NCBI GenBank assembly: GCA_030694835.1
Contig: JAUYUF010000294.1
Span: 1 to 10,987 of the forward strand
Direction of reading: 5' to 3'
From: Flavobacteriaceae bacterium
GTDB taxonomy: Bacteria > Bacteroidota > Bacteroidia > Flavobacteriales > Flavobacteriaceae
DNA length: 10,987 nucleotides
Below, piece by piece: positions 1-6,626 of the stretch (position 1 is its first letter; the number at the start of each line of letters is the position of its first letter). Below the pieces are notes generated by a model. That model was not told where the DNA came from and ran no database searches. It saw only the letters and a list, made by a program, of their open reading frames with translations. The position numbers were made by a program, and so were the translations under genes.

Positions 1-2106
1 TTTAACTCAGTTTATATGATGTTAGATTCTGGTGCAAGGGGTTCTAAAGAACAAATTCGTCAGTTAACTGGTATGCGTGGTTTGATGGCTAAGCCTAAAA
101 AATCAACTTCTGCTGGTGGTGAAATTATTGAAAACCCTATTCTTTCTAACTTTAAAGAAGGTTTATCAATTTTAGAATACTTCATTTCAACTCACGGTGC
201 TCGTAAAGGACTTGCAGATACAGCTCTAAAAACTGCGGATGCTGGTTATTTAACACGTCGTTTAGTTGATGTTGCTCAGGATGTTATCATTACAGAAACT
301 GACTGTGAAACATTAAGAGGTGTTGAAGTTTCTCCATTGAAGAAAAATCAAGAAATTGTTGAATCTTTAGGAGAGAGAATTCATGGACGTGTTTCATTAC
401 ATGATGTTTATGACCCTATTACTGATGAATTATTAGTTAAAGCAGCTGAAGAAATTACTGATGAAATAGTTGAGAAAATATCAGCATCTGCTGTAGAAAG
501 TGTTGTAGTTCGTTCTGCCCTTACCTGTGAATCAACTCAAGGAATTTGTGCAAAATGTTACGGTCAAAGTTTATCATCTAAGAAAATGGTTCAACGAGGT
601 GAAGCAGTTGGAGTTATTGCTGCTCAATCTATTGGAGAACCAGGTACTCAGTTAACCTTAAGAACGTTCCACGTTGGAGGGGTAGCTGGTAATATTTCTG
701 AAGAAAATAAAATTGTAGCAAAATTCTCAGGAAAATTAGAATTTGAAGATTTACATACAGTCGAAAGTGAAGATAATGCAGGAAATAAAATTAATATCAT
801 TGTTTCTAGAACATCAGAAGTAAAAATTATTGATTCTAAAACAGGATTAACTTTAAGTTCAAATAATATTCCTTATGGATCTAATATTTTTGTTACTGAT
901 AAAGCTGAAATAAAACGTGGCGATGTAATTTGTCAGTGGGATTCATTTAACGGTGTTATTGTTTCTGAATACGCAGGTAAAGTAAGTTTTGATAATATTG
1001 AAAGAGGTATAAACTTTATAGTAGAGATTGATGAACAAACTGGTTTCCAGGAAACTGTAATAGTTGAATCTAAGAATAAAAAACTAATTCCTACATTAAT
1101 CGTTGAAGGAAAAGGTGGTGAAATAATGAAATCTTACAATTTACCAGTAGGATCACATTTAATGGTAAGTGAAGGTGATAAAATTAAGGCAGGAAAAATT
1201 TTAGTAAAAATTCCAAGAAAATCTGGAAAAGCTGGTGATATTACTGGTGGATTACCTAGAGTAACTGAATTATTCGAAGCTCGTAATCCTTCAAATCCTG
1301 CAGTAGTTTCTGAAATTGATGGAGTTGTAACTTTAGCTAAAATTAAACGTGGTAACCGAGAAATCATTGTAGAATCAAGAACTGGAGATGTACGTAAATA
1401 TTTGGTAAAATTATCAAATCAAGTATTGGTTCAAGATAATGATTATATCAAAGCTGGTATGCCATTATCTGATGGAGCCACCACATTAACTGACATTTTA
1501 ACAATTCAAGGGCCTTCAAAAGTTCAAGAATATATTGTAAATGAAATTCAAGAAGTTTATCGTTTACAAGGTGTTAAAATTAATGATAAACACTACGAAG
1601 TAATCGTTCGTCAAATGATGCGAAAAGTACGTATTATTGATTCTGGAGATACTTTATTCCTTGAGAATCAATTAGTTCATAAAAATGACTTTATCGAAGA
1701 AAATGATAAAATATTTGGAATGAAAGTAGTTGAAGATAGAGGTGATTCAGATGATTTACAAGAAGGTCAATTAGTTTCTGCTCGTTTGTTAAGAGATGAA
1801 AACTCTAAACTAAAACGTGCTGATAAAAAATTAGCCATTGCTCGTGATGCTAATCCTGCAACAGCAGATCAGATATTACAAGGTATTACAAGAGCATCGT
1901 TACAAACTAAATCATTTATCTCAGCAGCTTCTTTCCAAGAAACTACAAAAGTATTAAATGAAGCAGCAGTAGCCGGTAAAGTAGATTTCTTAGACGGATT
2001 AAAAGAAAATGTAATTGTTGGTAAACGAATTCCAGCCGGAACAGGATTAAAAGAATACGATCGTATTTTAGTAGGTTCTAAAGAAGAAATGGAAGACGAA
2101 AATTAA
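1..2106 (+). CDS. rpoC: DNA-directed RNA polymerase subunit beta' (C-terminal half, 5' end outside window)
   Basis: This is the C-terminal 701 residues of the RNA polymerase beta' subunit, about half of a usual ~1,400-residue protein. The frame is open from base 1, so the gene begins upstream and the ATG at 16 is internal. In order it shows the bridge helix (MMLDSGARGS to GMRGLMAKP, nt 16-87) and the cysteines of the second zinc site (Cys codons at 304, 526, 547 and 556; pattern C...C-x6-C-x2-C). The trigger-loop first helix follows (GEPGTQLTLRTFHVGG, nt 634-681). About 530 nt then resemble the sandwich-barrel hybrid insertion (SI3) that splits the trigger loop in E. coli-type enzymes. The chain resumes at DITGGLPRVTELFEARNP and ends with the conserved SFISAASFQETT and LKENVIVGKRIPAGTG segments. 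It catalyses RNA synthesis together with the beta and alpha subunits. It ends in TAA and probably shares its transcript with the next gene. Identification is secure. Confidence 0.98.
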   Translation, partial: FNSVYMMLDSGARGSKEQIRQLTGMRGLMAKPKKSTSAGGEIIENPILSNFKEGLSILEYFISTHGARKGLADTALKTADAGYLTRRLVDVAQDVIITETDCETLRGVEVSPLKKNQEIVESLGERIHGRVSLHDVYDPITDELLVKAAEEITDEIVEKISASAVESVVVRSALTCESTQGICAKCYGQSLSSKKMVQRGEAVGVIAAQSIGEPGTQLTLRTFHVGGVAGNISEENKIVAKFSGKLEFEDLHTVESEDNAGNKINIIVSRTSEVKIIDSKTGLTLSSNNIPYGSNIFVTDKAEIKRGDVICQWDSFNGVIVSEYAGKVSFDNIERGINFIVEIDEQTGFQETVIVESKNKKLIPTLIVEGKGGEIMKSYNLPVGSHLMVSEGDKIKAGKILVKIPRKSGKAGDITGGLPRVTELFEARNPSNPAVVSEIDGVVTLAKIKRGNREIIVESRTGDVRKYLVKLSNQVLVQDNDYIKAGMPLSDGATTLTDILTIQGPSKVQEYIVNEIQEVYRLQGVKINDKHYEVIVRQMMRKVRIIDSGDTLFLENQLVHKNDFIEENDKIFGMKVVEDRGDSDDLQEGQLVSARLLRDENSKLKRADKKLAIARDANPATADQILQGITRASLQTKSFISAASFQETTKVLNEAAVAGKVDFLDGLKENVIVGKRIPAGTGLKEYDRILVGSKEEMEDEN

Positions 2107-2113
2107 TAAGAAT

Positions 2114-2425
2114 ATGGAAGAAAATCAAAATCAAGAAGGGCAAATAAATATTGAACTAGATGAAAAAACGGCTGATGGAATTTATTCTAATTTAGCTATT
2201 ATCAATCATTCTGTTACTGAATTTATAATTGATTTTATCAGTATTATGCCTGGAGCTCCAAAAGCTAAAGTAAAGTCTAGAATTATTCTAACTCCACAAC
2301 ATGCTAAACGACTTTCAAAAGCGATCGCAGAGAATGTGAAGCGATTTGAAAAAGCTCATGGAGAAATAAAAGATTATGAACAACATCCAATTCCTATGAA
2401 TTTTGGCCCAACAGGAGAAGCATAA
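2114..2425 (+). CDS. DUF3467 family protein, co-transcribed with rpoC
   Basis: A small soluble protein of 103 residues with no signal peptide or membrane segment. It matches the DUF3467 family as I know it: an acidic, glutamine-rich N-terminus (MEENQNQEGQINIELDEKTA), a central hydrophobic segment (YSNLAIINHSVTEFIIDFISIMPGAPKAKVKSRIILTP), and a helical end rich in Lys and Glu (QHAKRLSKAIAENVKRFEKAHG). The start ATG lies 7 bp after the rpoC stop, and a strong terminator follows 5 bp after its own stop. It is therefore almost certainly the last gene of the rpoBC transcript. The biochemical role is not known to me. A function linked to RNA polymerase is only an inference from the operon position. 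Family assignment is confident; function is open. Confidence 0.9.
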   Translation: MEENQNQEGQINIELDEKTADGIYSNLAIINHSVTEFIIDFISIMPGAPKAKVKSRIILTPQHAKRLSKAIAENVKRFEKAHGEIKDYEQHPIPMNFGPTGEA

Positions 2426-2430
2426 TTCTT

Positions 2431-2460
2431 AAAAAGTCCCGATTTTAATCGGGACTTTTT
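2431..2460 (+). terminator. Intrinsic terminator of the rpoC-DUF3467 operon
   Basis: A perfect 13-bp inverted repeat (AAAAAGTCCCGAT, 2431-2443, and ATCGGGACTTTTT, 2448-2460) closes a four-base TTTA loop. The core is GC-rich (GTCCCG/CGGGAC) and the 3' arm ends in a T tract that runs into TATTT. Because of the A and T tracts on either side it could act on both strands. It begins 5 bp after the DUF3467 stop. Confidence 0.93.
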
Positions 2461-2487
2461 ATTTAGAATCATTTTAAATAATTTTAT

Positions 2488-2495
2488 TAGCTTTG
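2488..2495 (+). promoter_or_regulatory. Bacteroidota -7 box for the TonB receptor gene
   Basis: TAGCTTTG followed by C matches the Bacteroidota sigma-A -7 consensus TAnnTTTG exactly. A weak -33 candidate, TTTAG, lies at 2462-2466, just after the terminator stem. The start codon at 2519 is 23 bp downstream, so the leader would be only about 15 to 20 nt, AT-rich, with no room for a riboswitch. Confidence 0.6.
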
Positions 2496-2518
2496 CATCC
2501 AAATTTTAATTTTTTTTT

Positions 2519-4318
2519 ATGAAATATATTTACACATTCCTTATAATAATATTTTATTCAATTAATAGCTTTTCACAAAACGATACTATAAATCTAAAAG
2601 AAGTGTTGGTAACAGCAACCAATCGTATTGATTTACCCTTTAATGAAAATTCAAGAACTATTAATATTATTTCTTCAATACAAATAAAGGAAAGTAATGC
2701 TACAAATGTGGCGGATTTATTGCAACATTTTTCTGGAATTGATGTGCGCAAAAGAGGTGTAGAAGGGATGCAGTCAGATTTATACATTAGAGGTGGTGGT
2801 TTTGATCAAACCTTGGTGTTAATTGATGGTGTTAAAATGGATGATTCTCAAACTGGACACCATAGTATGAATGCTATGATTTCGCTATCAAATATTGAAC
2901 GAATTGAAATTATAAAAGGACCAGCTGCACGTATTTATGGTCAAAACGCCTTTACAGGTGCAATAAATATTGTGACTAAAAAGCCATCTAAAAGTGGAAT
3001 GAGCTTTAATTTAAGTAGAGGCTCTTATGATAATAATAGTATTGGTTTAGGATTAGCTAAAGTTGATAAAAATTCAGCTTTTCAATTTTATGTTGATAAG
3101 CAAGAGTCAGAAGGTTACAGATTTAATACAGATTTTGATAATTTTGGGTTGTATTTAAAAGGAACAGTTGGTAAATATGAATTTCTTTCGTATTTCAATG
3201 AACGGAAATTTGGAGCAAACGGTTTTTATGCAAGTCCAAATTTTAAAGATCAATATGAAGAAACACAAACCAGTTTAGTTTCATTATCAACAAAAATTAT
3301 TACTGATAATTTTAAAATAACTCCAAGAATTTATTGGAGAAGAAATCAGGATATGTATCTGTTTTTGCGTCACAATCCGTCTTACTATAGAAATTTACAT
3401 ATTTCTAATAAATTAGGAGCAGAGGTTAATATGAGCTATAATTCTGTTTATGGAAAAACTGGTTTTGGAGTAGATGCAAACAAAGTATTTTTAGAAAGTA
3501 ATAATTTGGGAGCACACAATCGTACAGTATTGACTTCATTTTTAGAACATCGTTTTGAATTGTTAGATGCTAAATTAGATATAACACCTGGTGTTGCCGT
3601 TTCTTATTATGATGATTTTGGCACAAAAGCTTTTCCAGGAATAGATGTTGGATATCAACTAACTGATAAAATTAGAACCTATGCAAACGTTGGTTATACC
3701 TATAGAATTCCAACCTATACTGATTTGTATTATAAAAGTTCTATAGAACAAGGAAATCCAGATTTAAAACCAGAATCTGCTCTTTCTGAAGAAATAGGAC
3801 TAAATTATCTCCATAAAAATATCAATTTCAATTTAGCGTTTTTCAATAGAAATTCAGATAATCTAATTGATTGGACCAAAGATAATGTTACCGATAAATG
3901 GCAAGCTAGAAATTTTAGTGAAGTTACAACGAGAGGTTTAGAAACTTCTGTTTCATACAAATTTAATTTGATGAATTTTAATCAAAACTTTGAATTGGGA
4001 TACACCTATATTGATGATACAATAAAAGACTTAAATGTTGCCTTTACTCGATATTCAATAAATAGTATGAAACATCAGTTTACAACACAATTAAATACTC
4101 AATTCTTATCTTTTTTAAAACAGTCAATTGCCTATAGATTTGTAGAAAGAACACATGGAGAAACCTATGGTATTGTTGATGCTAAATTAATAGTTTCAAT
4201 CAAAAAGCTTGATTTTTATGTAAACATCAATAATATTTTTGATGAAGTATATACTGAAACCAACTTGGTTCCGATGCCTAAATCTAATTTTATGTTCGGA
4301 ATAAAATTCCAACAATAA
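2519..4318 (+). CDS. TonB-dependent outer-membrane receptor, BtuB-like size class
   Basis: A 599-residue outer-membrane receptor that would import a scarce ligand using energy from TonB-ExbBD. Residues 1-19 or 20 form a signal peptide ending SFSQ. A TonB-box-like stretch follows (LKEVLVTATN, about 26-35). The plug domain covers about 36-155 and carries LYIRGGGFDQTLVLIDGV and IERIEIIKGPAARIYGQNAF. The remainder has alternating beta-strand character and ends in a typical C-terminal strand (NFMFGIKFQQ). It lacks the N-terminal carboxypeptidase-like domain of SusC-type receptors, and no SusD partner lies nearby. The length and the DDSQTGHHSMN segment resemble BtuB-like vitamin B12 receptors, but no cobalamin riboswitch or B12 gene is adjacent. 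The ligand is therefore unresolved; a siderophore or other small ligand is possible. It has its own promoter and terminator and appears monocistronic. Confidence 0.93.
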   Translation: MKYIYTFLIIIFYSINSFSQNDTINLKEVLVTATNRIDLPFNENSRTINIISSIQIKESNATNVADLLQHFSGIDVRKRGVEGMQSDLYIRGGGFDQTLVLIDGVKMDDSQTGHHSMNAMISLSNIERIEIIKGPAARIYGQNAFTGAINIVTKKPSKSGMSFNLSRGSYDNNSIGLGLAKVDKNSAFQFYVDKQESEGYRFNTDFDNFGLYLKGTVGKYEFLSYFNERKFGANGFYASPNFKDQYEETQTSLVSLSTKIITDNFKITPRIYWRRNQDMYLFLRHNPSYYRNLHISNKLGAEVNMSYNSVYGKTGFGVDANKVFLESNNLGAHNRTVLTSFLEHRFELLDAKLDITPGVAVSYYDDFGTKAFPGIDVGYQLTDKIRTYANVGYTYRIPTYTDLYYKSSIEQGNPDLKPESALSEEIGLNYLHKNINFNLAFFNRNSDNLIDWTKDNVTDKWQARNFSEVTTRGLETSVSYKFNLMNFNQNFELGYTYIDDTIKDLNVAFTRYSINSMKHQFTTQLNTQFLSFLKQSIAYRFVERTHGETYGIVDAKLIVSIKKLDFYVNINNIFDEVYTETNLVPMPKSNFMFGIKFQQ

Positions 4319-4320
4319 TT

Positions 4321-4393
4321 AAAGAAGCCTTAAAACAGACTGCACCCAAAAAGTTAGACACTATTTGGGGGCAGTTCAAAAAAGGCTTTTTTT
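4321..4393 (+). terminator. Nested hairpin terminator after the TonB receptor gene
   Basis: The outer stem pairs AAAGAAGCCTT (4321-4331) with AAGGCTTTTTT (4382-4392): 11 pairs, one of them G-U, running into a T tract. Its 50-base loop contains a second, imperfect 12-bp inverted repeat (4339-4350 with 4364-4375). The outer stem begins 2 bp after the receptor stop codon and looks like an ordinary intrinsic terminator whose loop has been expanded. It may also serve hpf from the other strand, though the T tract is poorer in that direction. Confidence 0.65.
4339..4375. repeat. Short palindrome resembling joined ends of an IS3-family element
   Basis: ACTGCACCCAAA (4339-4350) and TTTGGGGGCAGT (4364-4375) form a 12-bp inverted repeat with one mismatch around a 13-base centre. 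The left side continues as AAGTTAGACAC. From memory, ACTGCACCCAAAAAGTTAGACAC resembles terminal inverted repeats of IS3-family (IS150-like) elements in Bacteroidota, and the right side resembles the opposite end. No transposase lies between them and no target duplication is clear, so it would be a relic or a very small non-autonomous element. A chance palindrome remains possible. Confidence 0.4.
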
Positions 4394-4400
4394 ATAGATT

Positions 4401-4408
4401 TATCTTTG
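4401..4408 (+). promoter_or_regulatory. Orphan -7 box with no gene downstream on the same strand
   Basis: TATCTTTG, followed by CG, fits TAnnTTTG exactly. No TTG element is visible at the usual 17 to 23 bp upstream. The next gene (hpf) lies on the opposite strand and the next + strand gene starts about 690 bp away. If active, it would produce a short RNA from about 4415 running toward and possibly antisense to the hpf 3' end. It could equally be a chance match in AT-rich sequence. Confidence 0.3.
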
Positions 4409-4521
4409 CGATTTTTTGTACAAATCACTTATTATATAAAAAGTGACAGAGTCATACATAGGATTTGTTTACATTACAAGTCCCCATCATTATAAAATCT
4501 ATTTTACTTACAATTTTTATA

Positions 4522-4821
4522 TCAGTAAGGTTTTAATTCTTTTTTACGTTTTTCTAATTGTTTTTTAAGATCTCTAATAGTTTCATCAGTAGCTAATTCA
4601 AAACTTTCTTCATCAGAAATAGCAAATATTCTAGGACCAGGTAAACTTAATTGAATTTCGCATATTTTCCCTTTTCCTTTAGGATTGTTCTCTAATTTAT
4701 AAAAAACTTCACATTTAATAATAAAGTCATATTTCTTATTGAGTTTTTTTAACTCTTTTAAAGCGAATTCCTCCATAAATTCACTAGTAGGCATTTTTAC
4801 AAATTGAATATTTATATTCAT
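4522..4821 (-). CDS. hpf: Ribosome hibernation promoting factor, short form (HPF/RaiA family)
   Basis: A 99-residue cytoplasmic protein of the HPF/RaiA (ribosomal subunit interface, sigma-54 modulation) family. It binds the small ribosomal subunit at the mRNA/tRNA channel and silences ribosomes in slow growth. Visible family features are the first beta strand (MNINIQFVKMP), a helix with LKELKKLNKKY, central strands (KCEVFYKLENNPKGKGKICEIQLSLPG), and the C-terminal basic helix (ELATDETIRDLKKQLEKRKKE). It lacks the C-terminal dimerisation domain of long HPF, so it is the short type. The start is the ATG complementary to 4819-4821, which begins the first strand directly. It stands alone, convergent with the TonB receptor gene and divergent from the mla operon. 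A weak -7-like TATATTTA lies on the minus strand at 4862-4855. Confidence 0.93.
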   Translation of the reverse strand: MNINIQFVKMPTSEFMEEFALKELKKLNKKYDFIIKCEVFYKLENNPKGKGKICEIQLSLPGPRIFAISDEESFELATDETIRDLKKQLEKRKKELKPY

Positions 4822-4923
4822 GATTAGGCTTTTAAATGATTAGAAATAACTATTTAAATATAGTGACTTATTTTAATAAAACCAATGGTATAAATCAGTT
4901 AATAGTGGTCTCACTTTTTCAAC

Positions 4924-4935
4924 AAACTTAAGTTT
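4924..4935. repeat. 12-bp perfect palindrome between hpf and mlaE
   Basis: AAACTTAAGTTT is a perfect palindrome in the 279-bp divergent region, lying 2 bp before the possible -33 element of the mla promoter. That position would suit a repressor or activator site. The sequence is AT-rich, so chance is a real alternative. Nothing else clear was seen in 4822-5100 apart from the promoter candidates. Confidence 0.3.
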
Positions 4936-4937
4936 AA

Positions 4938-4968
4938 TTGTTTAAATGCTACTTTTTCACTAACTTTA
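4938..4968 (+). promoter_or_regulatory. Candidate promoter of the mlaE-mlaF-mlaD operon
   Basis: TTG at 4938-4940, a 20-bp spacer and TAACTTTA at 4961-4968 match the Bacteroidota layout (TTG, about 19 bp, TAnnTTTG) except for the last base. Transcription would start near 4975, leaving a leader of about 125 nt before the ATG at 5101. Confidence 0.35.
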
Positions 4969-5100
4969 GTATGGTTTAAATTTTTATTTTAATTATTCAA
5001 CTAACATTTTTGTGTTTTTAAATGGAGCAAAGAACTTCCTTCAATTAGTAGTGATTTTAAATAGGTTTTTTAATATGATTCTATATTAAATTTTTTTAAA

Positions 5101-5883
5101 ATGATAAATTCATTTTCAATATTAATTAAAATAAAAAACTTTTTTATAGAAATAGGAGAGTTAACCTATTTTGCCCACCGATTTTTTAAAGAAGCCCTTA
5201 AAAGACCCTTTGAGTTTAAAGAATTATTACGTCAATGTTATAATGTAGGAAATCGATCATTAGTCTTAGTCTCAGTTACCGGGTTTATTATTGGTTTGGT
5301 ATTTACATTACAGTCTAGACCCACTTTAATGGAGTTTGGCGCAGAATCATGGATACCTTCAATGGTAAGCATATCAATAGTTCGTGAAATTGGTCCAGTT
5401 ATTATAGCTTTAATATGTGCAGGAAGAGTTAGTTCTGGTATAGGTGCTGAATTAGGTTCAATGAGAGTAACAGAGCAAATAGATGCCATGGAAGTTTCGG
5501 GGACAAATCCATTTAAGTATTTAGTGGTCACAAGGATCATGGCAACAACATTGATGCTTCCATTACTTATCATTTATGGTGATGTAATAGCTCTATACGG
5601 TTCTGCACTTATAGAGAACCTTAAAGGAGAAGTTTCGTTCCAACTTTATTTTAATAAAGTATTTAATGCATTAGAATATACAGATATTATACCCGCAACT
5701 ATAAAAACATTTTTCTTTGGTTTTGCTATTGGGTTAGTTGGGACATTTAAAGGATATAACTGTAAAAATGGAACTGTAGGAGTGGGTGAAGCTTCTAACT
5801 CTGCAGTTGTTTATACCTCTATGTTATTATTTATAATTGATTTTATTGCAGTTTTTGTTTCAGATATATTTTTTGAAATCTAA
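5101..5883 (+). CDS. mlaE: MlaE-family ABC transporter permease (MCE lipid transport system)
   Basis: A 260-residue inner-membrane permease of the MlaE/YrbE family. It is the membrane core of an ABC system that moves phospholipids or other hydrophobic lipids between the inner and outer membranes. After an amphipathic N-terminus (about 1-50) comes a hydrophobic segment (LVLVSVTGFIIGLVFTLQ, 54-71). The family hallmark follows at about 94-131: VREIGPVIIALICAGRV then GAELGSMRVTEQIDAMEV, which includes the contact region for the ATPase. Further hydrophobic helices occur at about 145-165, 203-220 and 237-257, with the conserved GTFKGYNCKNGTVGVGEA loop between the last two. Length is normal for the family. 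It is the first gene of a three-gene operon, with 7 bp between its TAA and the ATG of the ATPase. The substrate cannot be told from sequence. Confidence 0.94.
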   Translation: MINSFSILIKIKNFFIEIGELTYFAHRFFKEALKRPFEFKELLRQCYNVGNRSLVLVSVTGFIIGLVFTLQSRPTLMEFGAESWIPSMVSISIVREIGPVIIALICAGRVSSGIGAELGSMRVTEQIDAMEVSGTNPFKYLVVTRIMATTLMLPLLIIYGDVIALYGSALIENLKGEVSFQLYFNKVFNALEYTDIIPATIKTFFFGFAIGLVGTFKGYNCKNGTVGVGEASNSAVVYTSMLLFIIDFIAVFVSDIFFEI

Positions 5884-5890
5884 AATTACC

Positions 5891-6619
5891 ATGAAAAAGG
5901 AACCGATTATAAAGATTGAAAATCTAAAAAAGAGTTTTGGTAAAAACGAAGTTCTTAATGGTTTTTCTATGGAATTATATAAAGGTGAACATTTAGTAAT
6001 CATGGGGAAATCTGGTTCAGGAAAATCAGTTATGATAAAATGTTTAGTTGGATTAATGCAGCCAGATAGTGGAGTGATAGAAATCATGGGGAAGGATATT
6101 GCATATCTCAATCAAATTGATTTGGATGACTTAAGAACAGAAATTGGATTTCTATTTCAAGGAAGTGCGCTTTATGATTCTATGACTGTACGAGAAAATT
6201 TAGAGTTTCCGCTGAGAAAGAAACCTGAAAAATTTAAGTTAAAAGATAGATTAGTTCAAGAAGCATTAGAAAATGTAGGACTTCTAGAAGCAATTGATTT
6301 AATGCCAGTTGAGCTTTCTGGAGGAATGAAAAGGAGAGTTGCATTGGCTCGAGCTTTAATTTTGCAACCTAAAATTATTATTTATGATGAGCCAACAACT
6401 GGACTTGATCCCATAACAGCTAAAGAAATAATAGAATTAATGAGGAACATACAACAAAAATATGGTACATCAGCACTCATCATTACTCATGATGTCGATT
6501 GCGCTAGAGTTATTTCAAACAGAATGATTTTATTGATTGATGGAATCGATTATGCAAAAGGAACTTTCAAAGAATTAGAAGCTTCTAAAGATTATAAAAT
6601 AAAAGAATTCTTTAAATAA
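5891..6619 (+). CDS. mlaF: MlaF-family ABC transporter ATPase
   Basis: A 242-residue cytoplasmic ATPase that drives the MlaE permease. All nucleotide-binding motifs are intact: Walker A GKSGSGKS (39-46), Q-loop LFQGSALYDS (88-97), ABC signature LSGGM (142-146), Walker B IIIYDE (162-167), D-loop TGLDP (170-174) and switch histidine in ITHDV (His200). The signature is followed by KRRVALARAL and the Q-loop by GSALYDSMTVREN, both typical of the MlaF branch. I chose the ATG at 5891 over an in-frame ATG at 5837. The earlier start would lie inside mlaE and add 18 hydrophobic residues not found in this family, whereas MKKEPIIKIENL is a standard ABC N-terminus. It follows mlaE after 7 bp and precedes mlaD after 7 bp. 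Confidence 0.95.
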   Translation: MKKEPIIKIENLKKSFGKNEVLNGFSMELYKGEHLVIMGKSGSGKSVMIKCLVGLMQPDSGVIEIMGKDIAYLNQIDLDDLRTEIGFLFQGSALYDSMTVRENLEFPLRKKPEKFKLKDRLVQEALENVGLLEAIDLMPVELSGGMKRRVALARALILQPKIIIYDEPTTGLDPITAKEIIELMRNIQQKYGTSALIITHDVDCARVISNRMILLIDGIDYAKGTFKELEASKDYKIKEFFK

Positions 6620-6626
6620 ATTGATT

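Noticed and set aside
700..1230. Unusual insertion splitting the RpoC trigger loop
   Set aside because: It matches the known SI3-type insertion of E. coli-like RNA polymerases in position and sequence style, so it is not new.
1134..1367. Open frame on the minus strand inside rpoC
   Set aside because: Shadow of the conserved rpoC frame; no recognisable protein and no promoter.
2461..2518. Cobalamin riboswitch before the TonB receptor
   Set aside because: The space between the -7 box and the ATG is 23 bp, far too short, and no B12-box-like sequence was seen.
4425..4446. Hairpin TCACTT/AAGTGA as an hpf terminator
   Set aside because: Only a 6-bp AT-rich stem with no T tract directly after it on either strand; too weak to call.
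5238..5573. 111-codon open frame on the minus strand inside mlaE
   Set aside because: Antisense to highly conserved mlaE sequence; its residues mirror the permease codons and match no family I recognise.
5837..5890. In-frame upstream ATG that would extend MlaF by 18 residues
   Set aside because: It would lie within the mlaE coding region and add a hydrophobic leader absent from ABC ATPases; the ATG at 5891 gives a normal N-terminus and a 7-bp gap.
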